From Streptomyces sp. NBC_00425 (lineage in GTDB: Bacteria; Actinomycetota; Actinomycetes; Streptomycetales; Streptomycetaceae), in the NCBI RefSeq assembly GCF_036030735.1, contig NZ_CP107928.1, forward strand, positions 4,030,001-4,094,000: a DNA stretch of 64,000 bases, in the 5' to 3' direction. The notes below the pieces were generated by a model. That model was not told the origin of the DNA, ran no database searches, and saw nothing but the letters and a program-made list of their open reading frames with translations. Of the stretch, positions 1 to 8,271 are shown in pieces (position 1 is the first letter of the stretch; each line of letters opens with the position of its first letter). A program made the position numbers and the translations under genes.

Positions 1-1661
1 GCGACGAGGACGCCGAACGAGGCGGCGGCCGCGACCAGGTTCATCACGGCGGCCGTCAGCGGCACGACCAGCGAGCGGAACGCGACCAGGAGCAGCAGGA
101 AGCCGAGACCGATGATGGTGGCGATGAAGAGGGGCAGCCGGTCGCCGGTGACCGTCGCGAAGTCCTTGGAGACGGCCGTCACACCGCCCACGTGCGCCTC
201 GGCCCCGGACGCGGGGATCACGTCGTCGCGCAGCCGGTCGATCAGCGTGTCGGTCTGCTCGGACTGCGGCGAGGTCGTGGGCACCACCTGGATGACCGTG
301 ACCCCGCCGGCGGGCGGCAGCGCGACCGACTGCGCGACGCCGGGCGTGTCCTCGATGCCCCGCGCGAGGGCGGTGGCGTCGCCGTCGGCCACGACCACCT
401 GAAGGGGGCCGTTGAAGCCCGGCCCGAAGCCCTCGGCGAGCAGGTCGTAGGCCTGGCGGGTGGTCGTCGAGGCGTCGTCGTTGCCCTGGTCCGTGGCGCC
501 GAGGCGCAGCGACAGCACGGGCAGCGCCAGGACGGCCATGACGACGAGGGCGAGCGCGGCGATCGTCCGGGGGCGGCGCTGCACGCCCGTCGACCAGCGG
601 GCCGACGGACTGCTCGTCTTCTCCGGCTCGGGCCCCGTGGCCGCCAGCAGGCGCCGCTGCCTGCGGCTCAGCACGCGCACGCCGAGGAAGCCGAGCAGCG
701 CGGGCAGCAGCGTCGTCGCGGCGAGGACGCTCAGGACCACCGTGAGAGAGGTGCCGATGACGACGCCGTCCAGGAAGCGCAGGTTCGTCACCAGCATGCC
801 GGCGAGCGCGATGCACACCGTGCCGCCCGCGAACAGCACGGCCCGGCCTGAGGTGTTGAGGGCGGTGACCGTCGACTCCTCCGGGTCCAGGCCGCGCAGG
901 ACGCCCTTGCGGTGCCGGGTGACGATGAACAGGGCGTAGTCGATGCCGACGCCGAGTCCGATCAGCGAGGACAGCAGCGGGGCCAGGTCCGGGATGTCGG
1001 TGACGTGGCTGAGCAGCTGGGTCGAGAACAGCCCCATGCCGACGCCGAAGACCGCCACGGCGAGCGGCAGCAGCATCGCGTACAGCGAGCCGAAGGCCAG
1101 GAACAGGACCACGGCGGCCGCCGCGAGGCCGACCATCTCGGCGAGGCCGGTGGGCGGCTCCTGCACCCGCTGGACGGCCTGGCCGCCCACCTCGACGTCG
1201 AGGCCGTCCCGACCGGCGCCCCGCGCGGTGTCGACGACGTCCTGGACGAGTTCCTTGGGCACCGCGTTCGCCTGCTCGGTGAAGGTGATCTGGGCGTAGG
1301 CGATCCGCCCGTCGCCGCTGATCTGCGCCGCACCCCCCGCGTAGGGGCCGGTGACCCCTCCGACGCCCTTCATCTTCGCGATGTCGTCGAGGACGGGCTG
1401 CATCCGGGACCGTACGCCCTGGTCCCGTACCGAGCCCTCGTCGACCTTCCAGACGACCGTGTCGGTGTCGCCCGCGCGCGCGGGGAACGCCTTCTCCATC
1501 AGGTCGTACGCCTTCTTGGAGTCCGTGTCGGGGAGGGAGAAGACGTTCGCGTAGTCCGTGCCCGCCGCCGAGGCCGAGAATCCCAGCCCGAACAGCGCCC
1601 CCACCCAGAGCAACAGGACCACCAGCCGGTGCCGATAGCACCAGCGCGCCAATGCCGCCAC
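1..1661 (-). CDS. MMPL/RND-family membrane transporter (3' end outside window)
   Basis: Reading leftwards from a GTG at 1661, preceded by AAGGAG at 7 nt spacing, an open frame runs off the window edge, giving 553 N-terminal residues. It starts with a basic cap and one membrane helix (LVVLLLWVGALFG). A periplasmic domain follows, then a cluster of helices with the MMPL signature GLGVGIDYALFIVTR and a basic loop with HRKG. A second periplasmic domain comes next, and further helices are cut by the edge. MMPL proteins export lipids or other hydrophobic molecules using the proton gradient; Streptomyces copies are poorly characterised. It is divergent from the two-component pair at 1821-3952, which may regulate it. 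Family assignment is firm; substrate is unknown. Confidence 0.9.
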   Translation of the reverse strand, partial: MAALARWCYRHRLVVLLLWVGALFGLGFSASAAGTDYANVFSLPDTDSKKAYDLMEKAFPARAGDTDTVVWKVDEGSVRDQGVRSRMQPVLDDIAKMKGVGGVTGPYAGGAAQISGDGRIAYAQITFTEQANAVPKELVQDVVDTARGAGRDGLDVEVGGQAVQRVQEPPTGLAEMVGLAAAAVVLFLAFGSLYAMLLPLAVAVFGVGMGLFSTQLLSHVTDIPDLAPLLSSLIGLGVGIDYALFIVTRHRKGVLRGLDPEESTVTALNTSGRAVLFAGGTVCIALAGMLVTNLRFLDGVVIGTSLTVVLSVLAATTLLPALLGFLGVRVLSRRQRRLLAATGPEPEKTSSPSARWSTGVQRRPRTIAALALVVMAVLALPVLSLRLGATDQGNDDASTTTRQAYDLLAEGFGPGFNGPLQVVVADGDATALARGIEDTPGVAQSVALPPAGGVTVIQVVPTTSPQSEQTDTLIDRLRDDVIPASGAEAHVGGVTAVSKDFATVTGDRLPLFIATIIGLGFLLLLVAFRSLVVPLTAAVMNLVAAAASFGVLV

Positions 1662-1820
1662 GCTCAAACTCCTTCTGCAGATCGTCGGTCGGTCCCCCAG
1701 GTCCTGGGCACCAGGATCGGCGGGCGCGCACCGGTGCGGACATGCGGACGGGCCGACTCTCAAGGAACTCCAAAGCGGGAACCGGTCCCGGCGGCCCGGG
1801 GGCCCGCCGATACTGGGGGC

Positions 1821-2510
1821 ATGACGACGGCTTGTGGAACCGTGCTGGTCGTGGAGGACGAACCGAGCATCGCGGACGTCCTCGCCATCGCCCTGCGCTA
1901 TCACCGCTTCGAGGTCATGACGGCGGGCACGGTCCGTGAGGCCCTCGCCCTCGCCGACCGGACCAGGCCGGACGCGGCCCTCCTCGACGTGATGCTGCCG
2001 GACGGCGACGGCAGGGCGCTGGGGCGCGAACTGCGGGCCCGCAGGCCCGACCTGGCGCTGGTGTTCCTCACCGCGCGGGACGCGCCGGCCGAGATCGTCG
2101 GCGCCCTCGGCTTCGGCGACGACTACATCACCAAGCCGTTCGACATCGACGTGGTGGTCGCCCGGATCACGGCGGTCCTGCGGCGCACCCGGCCGGCCGA
2201 CGTCCTGCCGCAGCGGCCGCCGCTGCGCTACGGCGACCTGGAGCTGGACGAGACGACGTACGAGGTGCACCGGGCGGGGCGCTCGGTCGAGCTCACCCCC
2301 ACCGAGTACGCGCTGCTGCGCTTCCTGGTGCGCAACGGCGGCCGGGTCGTGCCCAAGGAACAACTCCTGCGCCACGTCTGGCAGTACGAGCACACCCCGC
2401 CGGAGTCGACCGTCGTGGAGACTTACATCAGCTATCTGCGGCGCAAGCTGGACTCCCTGGGGCCGCCGGTGATCACCACCCGGCGTGGCGTGGGATACGG
2501 GCTGGCGTGA
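1821..2510 (+). CDS. OmpR/PhoB-family response regulator
   Basis: A 229-residue protein. The receiver domain (about 1-120) has the acidic pocket VEDE near residues 11-14, the phosphoacceptor D56 in LLDVMLP, and the conserved lysine in DDYITKPF. The C-terminal winged helix (about 130-229) has the OmpR/PhoB pattern LTPTEYALLRFL and ends in TRRGVGYGL. It should bind DNA as a dimer after phosphorylation by the kinase encoded next to it, whose start codon overlaps this stop by 4 nt. The ATG at 1821 was chosen because a GGGGG ribosome site precedes it and the receiver fold starts at once. The MMPL gene on the other side of the 159-bp gap is the obvious candidate target. Confidence 0.93.
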   Translation: MTTACGTVLVVEDEPSIADVLAIALRYHRFEVMTAGTVREALALADRTRPDAALLDVMLPDGDGRALGRELRARRPDLALVFLTARDAPAEIVGALGFGDDYITKPFDIDVVVARITAVLRRTRPADVLPQRPPLRYGDLELDETTYEVHRAGRSVELTPTEYALLRFLVRNGGRVVPKEQLLRHVWQYEHTPPESTVVETYISYLRRKLDSLGPPVITTRRGVGYGLA

Positions 2511-3952
2511 GGCGGATCCACCGGCACGGCGTCCACTCCCTGCGCGCCAAGCTGACGGCGGCGAGCGTCGGGCTGCTCGCGCTCGGCATCGTCGTGGCGA
2601 CCGCCGTCAGCCTGATGGGGATGCGGCACTACCTGCTCGACCAGGTGGACACCGAGCTGACCCGTCTGCGCGACTCGCTCGGCGGTTCGCGGCTCACGCT
2701 GAGCCAGATCGACTCGCTGAGCGCGCTGAGCGTCGTCAGCGACCGCCTCTCGCCCCGGGGCGGCGACGCGCCTCCCGCGCCGGACTCGGTGTTCACCGCC
2801 GTCGACGGCCGGGGCACCGCCCTCACCCTGTTCGGCGTCGAGCCCACCGAAGCCCAGCGCGGTCTCGCCGACGCCGTACGGGACCCGGATGCGCTGGCCG
2901 CCGCCGACGGCCCGAGCGACGTCACCGTGCACGGCGTCCCCTACCGGGCGACCGCGACCCGGCTCTCCGACGGCACGTACATCCTGCTGGCCACCTCCAC
3001 CGAGGCCCTCCACAACGGCATAGCGAAGGCCCTCCGGCTGGACCTCGCCGTCGGCACGCTGCTGCTGGCGCTGCTCGCCTGTCTGACGCTGTTCAGCGTG
3101 CGGCGGCGGATGCGGCCGCTGGAGGACATGGTGGAGACCTCGTCGGCGATCGCCGAGGGGGACCTGACCCGGCGGGTGCCCTCCAGCCAGCACCCCGCCC
3201 ACGAGGTCGAACAGCTGCGGCTGGCCCTGAACTCGATGCTCCACCAGGTGGAGACGGCGTACCGCACGCGCGAGCGCAGCGCGGCCCAGCTACGCCGTTT
3301 CGTGGCCGACGCCTCGCACGAGCTGCGCACCCCGCTCTCCGCGATCCGCGGCTATCTCCAGCTGTACGACCAGGGGATGCTGGTCGAGCCGGAGGAGCGC
3401 CGGCGGGCCTGGGACCGGATGAACGGCGAGGTGGACCGGATGGGCCGGCTGGTCGACGAGCTGCTCATGCTGGCCCGTCTCGACCAGCGGCCCGAGCTGC
3501 GGCTGCGCACGGTGGACGTGAGCCGTCTGGTGCGGGAGTCGGCGCAGGACCTGCGGGCGCAGCAGCCCGGCCGTCCGGTGACCGTCGAGGCCGACGGGGC
3601 CGTGCTGCTGCGGGCCGACGAGTCGGGGCTGCGGCAGGTGCTGGGCAACCTGGTCGGCAACGTGCGCACGCACACGCCGGCCGGGGTACCGGTGCGGCTC
3701 GGCGTGGGGCGGGTGGACGGCGTCGTACGGCTGTGGGTGGAGGACGAGGGGCCGGGGCTGGCCGCCGAGGACGCGGCCCGGGTCTTCGACCGCTTCTTCC
3801 GGGCCGGCGGCGGCGCGGGCAGCGGGCTGGGCCTGGCGATCGTGCAGGGCGTCGTCGGGGCCCACGGGGGCGAGGTGAGCGTGCGGACGGCGCCGGGTGA
3901 GGGCCTGGGAGTGACGGTGACGTTGCCGACCCGCCCGAAGACCTGCGCGTAG
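2507..3952 (+). CDS. Membrane sensor histidine kinase (HAMP, HisKA, HATPase)
   Basis: 481 residues from a GTG that overlaps the regulator stop (GTGA), so translation is probably coupled. Domain order: N-terminal helix (about 15-38), extracytoplasmic sensor (about 40-180), second helix (about 180-200), HAMP (RRRMRPLEDMVE), HisKA with phosphoacceptor H271 in DASHELRTPLS, then HATPase_c with N-box NLVGNVRTHTP, G1 box DEGPGL, F-box DRFFRA and G2 box GSGLGLAIV. All catalytic boxes are present. The sensed signal cannot be read from sequence. The partner is the adjacent OmpR-type regulator. Confidence 0.93.
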   Translation: MRRIHRHGVHSLRAKLTAASVGLLALGIVVATAVSLMGMRHYLLDQVDTELTRLRDSLGGSRLTLSQIDSLSALSVVSDRLSPRGGDAPPAPDSVFTAVDGRGTALTLFGVEPTEAQRGLADAVRDPDALAAADGPSDVTVHGVPYRATATRLSDGTYILLATSTEALHNGIAKALRLDLAVGTLLLALLACLTLFSVRRRMRPLEDMVETSSAIAEGDLTRRVPSSQHPAHEVEQLRLALNSMLHQVETAYRTRERSAAQLRRFVADASHELRTPLSAIRGYLQLYDQGMLVEPEERRRAWDRMNGEVDRMGRLVDELLMLARLDQRPELRLRTVDVSRLVRESAQDLRAQQPGRPVTVEADGAVLLRADESGLRQVLGNLVGNVRTHTPAGVPVRLGVGRVDGVVRLWVEDEGPGLAAEDAARVFDRFFRAGGGAGSGLGLAIVQGVVGAHGGEVSVRTAPGEGLGVTVTLPTRPKTCA

Positions 3953-4029
3953 GGCGACCGCGGACCGGGACGAGACCGACCTGGACGTCCGACCGGGGGC
4001 GGCCGGCCAGGGGACGATCGGCGGAGGTC

Positions 4030-4075
4030 GGGGGACGGGGGACGGGGGACGGAGGGCAGGGGACGGGAGACGGGG
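4030..4075. repeat. Short G-rich tandem repeat (GGGGGAC-like units)
   Basis: The gap between the convergent kinase and ATPase genes contains degenerate repeats of GGGGGAC and GGGAC. No coding potential and no clean terminator stem was seen. Confidence 0.6.
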
Positions 4076-4101
4076 CCCGGAGGGCGGGGCCGCGGGTGGG
4101 G

Positions 4102-4533
4102 TCAGAAGGGGGCGGCGACCAGGGCCCAGACGGTCTTGCCGTGGCGGCCTCTGCTCCACACGCCCCACGCCGTGGCGATGTGCTCCACCAGGGGCAGTCC
4201 GCGGCCGTGCTCCTCCCACTCCCCCACCTGCCGCAGCCGGGGGGCCTGCCGTCCCTCGTCGGAGACCTCTATCAGGCACGAGCCGTCGCCCAGGGCGGTC
4301 ACCGCCACCTCGAACTCCCGCTCGCGCACGGGGTCCGGCCGGCCCGAGGAGCGCGCGGGAGACGTGTGGCGCACGACGTTGGTGGCCAGCTCGGACACGA
4401 CGAGGACGGCGCCGGTGAGCGCGGGGTCGTCGGGGCGGTGTCCCCAGTCGACGAGATGGTCCCGCACCCGGCGCCGGGCGAGGCCGACGGACGCCGGATG
4501 CCGGGGCAGCCGGAAGGAGTTGCGTCTCGACAC
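4102..4533 (-). CDS. ATP-binding protein, RsbW-like anti-sigma factor family
   Basis: 143 residues forming a stand-alone GHKL/HATPase_c domain: N-box SELATNVVRHTSP, G1 box VSDEGR and G2 box HGRGLPLVEH. Such small proteins are abundant in Streptomyces. They may phosphorylate anti-anti-sigma partners or bind sigma factors, but no partner is encoded nearby. The GTG at 4533 is preferred over the upstream ATG at 4554 because GGAGGAG lies just before it. It is convergent with the kinase operon and next to the solute-binding protein gene, with no clear functional link to either. Confidence 0.85.
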   Translation of the reverse strand: MSRRNSFRLPRHPASVGLARRRVRDHLVDWGHRPDDPALTGAVLVVSELATNVVRHTSPARSSGRPDPVREREFEVAVTALGDGSCLIEVSDEGRQAPRLRQVGEWEEHGRGLPLVEHIATAWGVWSRGRHGKTVWALVAAPF

Positions 4534-4653
4534 GTCCGCTCCTCCCCCGCACACACCTCCGTCGCACGGTGCCGTGCCGGGTGAGTGCCCGGTGTCACGG
4601 GGGCGTATGCCCGGAGCGTGGGATCAACCGCGCGCGCCGGGGCGCACGAAGGC

Positions 4654-6207
4654 TCAGATCCGGTCGAGCTTCCAGAGGCGGAACACGCCGTTGCCGTCCG
4701 CCAGGTACTGGCCGCCGCCGACCGCCGAGGAGGTGACGACGTACTCCTTGCGCTGCCACAGCGGGATGACCGGCACGTCCTCGGCGATGACCTGCTGCAG
4801 TCCGCGGAAGTCGTCGGCGACCCGGCCGCGGTCGGCGAACTGCCGGCTGTCGGCGATGTACTTGTCGACGCCCTTGTCGCTGTAGCCGGTGTTCATGGTG
4901 GAGTCGGTGCCGACGAGCGGGGCCGCGAAGGTGTCCGGGTCGGGGTAGTCGGCGACCCAGCCGACGGCGTAGGCGTCGAGTCTGCCGGTGGCCCACCGCT
5001 TCTGGAAGTCGGTCCACTCGTAACCCTTGACGTTCACCTTGAACAGGCCGCCGGCCTCCAGCTGCCGCTTGATCTCCGCGGCCTCGGCCGCCGCCGAGCC
5101 GCTGCCCAGGCCGTAGCCGTAGGTGAACTTCACCGGGATGCTGACGCCGGCCTTCTCCAGGAGCTTGCGCGCCTTCCCGGGATCCTGGGCCGGGTAGCTG
5201 TCGAAGAAGGAGGTGGTGTGACCGGTGATCCCGGTCGGGATGAGCGAGTACAGCGGCTCGACGGTCCCGTCGTACACGGTCGACGCGAGCTGCTCGCGGT
5301 CGATCAGCCAGGCCACCGCCTTGCGGACGTCGACGTCGTGCAGCGGCGAGCCGGAGCGGGTGTCGAAGTACAGGTTGCGGATCTCGGAGCTGTCGGCCTC
5401 GGTGACCCGCTGGCCGGGGTCGCTGGCGTTGAGGGCGGCGAGGACCGCGGGCGGCAGCTGGCGGGTGGCCGCCTCGACGTCCTCGGCCTTCCACGCCTTC
5501 TCCAGCGCCTCCGGGTCGGAGTAGTAGCGCAGCTCGACGGGCGCGCCCGTGGAGACCGCGCCCCGGTAGCGCGAGTTGGGCGACAGCTCGGCCTTCTCGC
5601 CCTTGGTGTACCCGGTGAGCGCGTAGGGGCCGGTGCCGTCGACGCCGTCGCCCGTGCGCAGGGCGTCGGCCGGATAGCGGGTGTGGTCGAGAATCGATCC
5701 GGCCCCGGTGGCCACCTTGAACGGGAAGGTGGCGTCCGGCGACGACAGATGGAAGGTGACGGTCAGGTTCTTGGCGTCCACGGACTTCAGGGTGGAGAAC
5801 AGGGACGCCGGACCGACATCCGCGTTGATCTTCTTGACCCGGTCGAAGGAGAACTTCACGTCCTCGGCCGTCACCTTGTCGCCGTCGGTGAAGGCGAGGT
5901 CGTCACGCAGTTCGCAGGTGTAGGTGAGCAGGCTGCCCTTGGCGAAGGAACAGCTCCTGGCCGCGTCCGGCACCGGCGAGACGCCGCCCGGCTCGTATGT
6001 CAGCAGCGACTGGAAGACGTTGCTGAACAGCGCCCAGGATCCGGCGTCGTAGGCGCCCGCCGGGTCCAGCGAGGTGACGGTGTCCGTGGTGCCGACCGTG
6101 ATGGTCGCGTCGCTCTTCTCCTTCGACGGCAGCAGCTGCCATCCGCCCACTGCGATCACCGCGAGGACCAGCGGCGTCAGGAGAATCCGCATGCGAACAG
6201 AGCGCAT
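4654..6207 (-). CDS. ABC transporter substrate-binding protein, family 5 (peptide/nickel type)
   Basis: 517 residues. A short basic N-terminus and a hydrophobic stretch (LLTPLVLAVIAVGGW) act as signal peptide or anchor. No lipobox cysteine is visible, which is unusual because most actinobacterial SBP_bac_5 proteins are lipoproteins. The body has family-5 features: TDTVTSLDPAGAYDAGSW near the N-terminus, DLAFTDGDKVTAEDVKFSFDR, and VAWLIDREQL. The product would bind oligopeptides or similar ligands outside the membrane. No permease or ATPase genes are adjacent, so it is an orphan binding protein that may use a transporter encoded elsewhere. The ATG at 6207 follows a purine-rich ribosome site. 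Confidence 0.9.
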   Translation of the reverse strand: MRSVRMRILLTPLVLAVIAVGGWQLLPSKEKSDATITVGTTDTVTSLDPAGAYDAGSWALFSNVFQSLLTYEPGGVSPVPDAARSCSFAKGSLLTYTCELRDDLAFTDGDKVTAEDVKFSFDRVKKINADVGPASLFSTLKSVDAKNLTVTFHLSSPDATFPFKVATGAGSILDHTRYPADALRTGDGVDGTGPYALTGYTKGEKAELSPNSRYRGAVSTGAPVELRYYSDPEALEKAWKAEDVEAATRQLPPAVLAALNASDPGQRVTEADSSEIRNLYFDTRSGSPLHDVDVRKAVAWLIDREQLASTVYDGTVEPLYSLIPTGITGHTTSFFDSYPAQDPGKARKLLEKAGVSIPVKFTYGYGLGSGSAAAEAAEIKRQLEAGGLFKVNVKGYEWTDFQKRWATGRLDAYAVGWVADYPDPDTFAAPLVGTDSTMNTGYSDKGVDKYIADSRQFADRGRVADDFRGLQQVIAEDVPVIPLWQRKEYVVTSSAVGGGQYLADGNGVFRLWKLDRI

Positions 6208-6456
6208 GGTGGTGCCCTGCCTCCCCAGGCCGCCAGACGGGCCCAGTCCACAAAAAGTGCCGCTCCCCTTGGCGGCGGCCTCACCTAACCACAGGAGTTT
6301 CGACCGGGGGAAGAGGTGTCCGGCGAGATGGGAAAGAACTTACCGACGCACTGTTTCGGCCGGGTTTCACAGCTCCTTCTCAGGTTCTGCGCAAGGGATC
6401 AGACGGGGCGTCAGGTCCGGCCGGGCGGCCGGGCCGGGGACCCGGCCGGGCCCCCG

Positions 6457-7926
6457 TCAGGCGTGCCGGGAGGCCAGTTCGACGACGGTGATGTCGGACG
6501 GCGCGCCGACGCGCGTGGGCGGACCCCAGGCGCCGGCGCCCCGGGACACGTACAGCTGGGTGTCGCCGTGGCGTTCGAGTCCCGCCACGGTGGGGTTCGC
6601 GGCGGCGGCGACGAAGTTGCCGGGCCACAGCTGACCGCCGTGGGTGTGTCCGGAGAGCTGGAGGTCGACGCCGTGGCGCATCGCGTCGTGGATCTGGACC
6701 GGCTGGTGGGCGAGGAGCACGCAGGCGCGTGCGGTGTCGCGCCCGCCGAGCGCCCGGGTGAAGTCGGGACCCTGTCCCTCGCTCTCGCCGGCGATGTCGT
6801 TGACGCCGGCGAGGTCGAACCAGCCGAGCTCGGTGCGCGCGTTCTCCAACGGGGTGAGGCCGAGCCGGCGCACCTCCTCGACCCAGCTCGCGGCGCCGGA
6901 GAAGTACTCGTGGTTGCCGGTGACGAAGTAGCTGCCGTGACGGGCCCTCAGCTGCGAGAGCGGGGCGGCCGCCGGCCCGAGGTCCTTGACGCTGCCGTCG
7001 ACGAGGTCGCCGACGACCGCGATCAGGTCGGGCTGCGTCGCGTTGATCGTGTCCACGACCTTCTGCGCGAAGCCCCGGCCCAGCACCGGGCCCAGATGGA
7101 TGTCGCTGACCACCGCGATCCGGTAACCGTGTGCGGCCCGCGGAAGCTTGGCGAGCGCAACGGTCACCCGCTTGACCCGGGGTCCGCGCAGCACGCCGTA
7201 GGTGCCGTAGCCGACGGTCCCCGCGGCGGCCGCGGCCGCCGCGCCGGCCGCCACCCGGGCGACGAACAGCCGCCGGGACGGCGAGGGCGCCCCGGCGCCC
7301 GGCCTCCCCGCCCCCGGCTCCGCTGACGCCGACCGCCCGGACGCCGATCGCCCGGACGCCTGCTGCCCGGACGCCTGCTGCCGGGAGTCCGCCTGCTCCG
7401 GCCCCGGCCGCCCCGGCCCGGACTTCGCCGACCCGGACTCCTCCGGCTCCGGCTTCCCCCGACCCGGCTTCCGCTGACCCGACTCGCCCGGTCCCGGCGT
7501 GCCCGGTGCCGGGTTCTGCCCCGAGGCGGAGCGTTCGAGGGCGGGCGCGCCCACCGGGACCGGATCCGGCCGCGGGCCGGCGACGGACGTCCCGGCCGGG
7601 GCTCCGGCGCGTGCCCGCCTTTCCAGGAAGCGGCGCAGCAGCGGCCGTACCGCCTCGCCCACGACGACGCCCAGCAGCAGGTAGACCGACAGGGCCAGCC
7701 AGAGGAAGCCCGGCCAGGCGAGGACCTGCTGGAGCAGGAAGGGGGCGCCGGACCGCTCGGCGACGAGGGCGCCGACGGCCAGGACCCAGCCGCCGGCGAT
7801 GAGCGCGGCGCCGCCGCGGCGGGCCCACCCGGGGCCGCGGGTGGTGTCGCGGAACAGCCGGCGCCACAGGTACCAGTTGGCCGTGACCAGCACGGTCAGT
7901 GCGACGAGCGCGAAGACGATCACCAT
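6457..7926 (-). CDS. Membrane-anchored metallophosphoesterase
   Basis: 489 residues. The N-terminal third has several membrane helices (MVIVFALVALTVLVTANW and two more), then a low-complexity Pro/Gly/Ser linker with repeated SGQQA and SGRSA units. A further hydrophobic stretch precedes the calcineurin-like domain. All metal motifs are present: VVSDIHLG (DxH), VVGDLVDG (GDxxD), VTGNHEYF (GNHE), LLAHQP and LSGHTHGG (GHxH). The catalytic domain probably faces outward. The start at 7926 lies 2 nt after the stop of the upstream SCO4848-like gene, so the two are co-transcribed. Substrate is unknown; the family includes YkuE-like enzymes. Confidence 0.9.
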   Translation of the reverse strand: MVIVFALVALTVLVTANWYLWRRLFRDTTRGPGWARRGGAALIAGGWVLAVGALVAERSGAPFLLQQVLAWPGFLWLALSVYLLLGVVVGEAVRPLLRRFLERRARAGAPAGTSVAGPRPDPVPVGAPALERSASGQNPAPGTPGPGESGQRKPGRGKPEPEESGSAKSGPGRPGPEQADSRQQASGQQASGRSASGRSASAEPGAGRPGAGAPSPSRRLFVARVAAGAAAAAAAGTVGYGTYGVLRGPRVKRVTVALAKLPRAAHGYRIAVVSDIHLGPVLGRGFAQKVVDTINATQPDLIAVVGDLVDGSVKDLGPAAAPLSQLRARHGSYFVTGNHEYFSGAASWVEEVRRLGLTPLENARTELGWFDLAGVNDIAGESEGQGPDFTRALGGRDTARACVLLAHQPVQIHDAMRHGVDLQLSGHTHGGQLWPGNFVAAAANPTVAGLERHGDTQLYVSRGAGAWGPPTRVGAPSDITVVELASRHA

Positions 7927-7928
7927 GG

Positions 7929-8168
7929 CTATGACGTCCGGCCGAGTGCGCGCAGACCACGCAACCCGATGGCCCCGACGACCGTCCCCAATACGAAGGA
8001 CACGACGGCCAGCGTGAGATGCACCCAGAAGTACGCGGTGGGGTCGCCGTCCTCGAACGCGAGCCCGCTGCTGTCCTTGACCAGGTTCTTGACGAAAGTG
8101 ACCCAGATGATCCAGCTCCACACCCCGAAGGCGAGCAGGAACCAGGAGAGGCGGCGGCTGAGCGTCAT
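7929..8168 (-). CDS. SCO4848-family small membrane protein
   Basis: 79 residues with two predicted membrane helices (WFLLAFGVWSWIIWVTF and LTLAVVSFVLGTVVGAIGL) separated by a short loop with DPTAYFWVH. It matches, from memory, the SCO4848 family found between a metallophosphoesterase and a D-Ala-D-Ala carboxypeptidase in Streptomyces, and here it sits in exactly that position. Function unknown. The ATG at 8168 starts the recognisable protein. It is divergent from the carboxypeptidase gene and overlaps nothing. Confidence 0.85.
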   Translation of the reverse strand: MTLSRRLSWFLLAFGVWSWIIWVTFVKNLVKDSSGLAFEDGDPTAYFWVHLTLAVVSFVLGTVVGAIGLRGLRALGRTS

Positions 8169-8271
8169 GTGTTCAGTATCGCCGCCCGGTGTCCTGTTCC
8201 GTGACCGGGGTGGGGAGGGCAGCGGGACTTCGCGTCTTCGGCCGGGTACGTTCTGCGTCGTGCCCGCACCC

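Noticed and set aside
4030..4075. CRISPR-like or regulatory repeat array.
   Set aside because: Units are short, degenerate and G-rich with no spacers.
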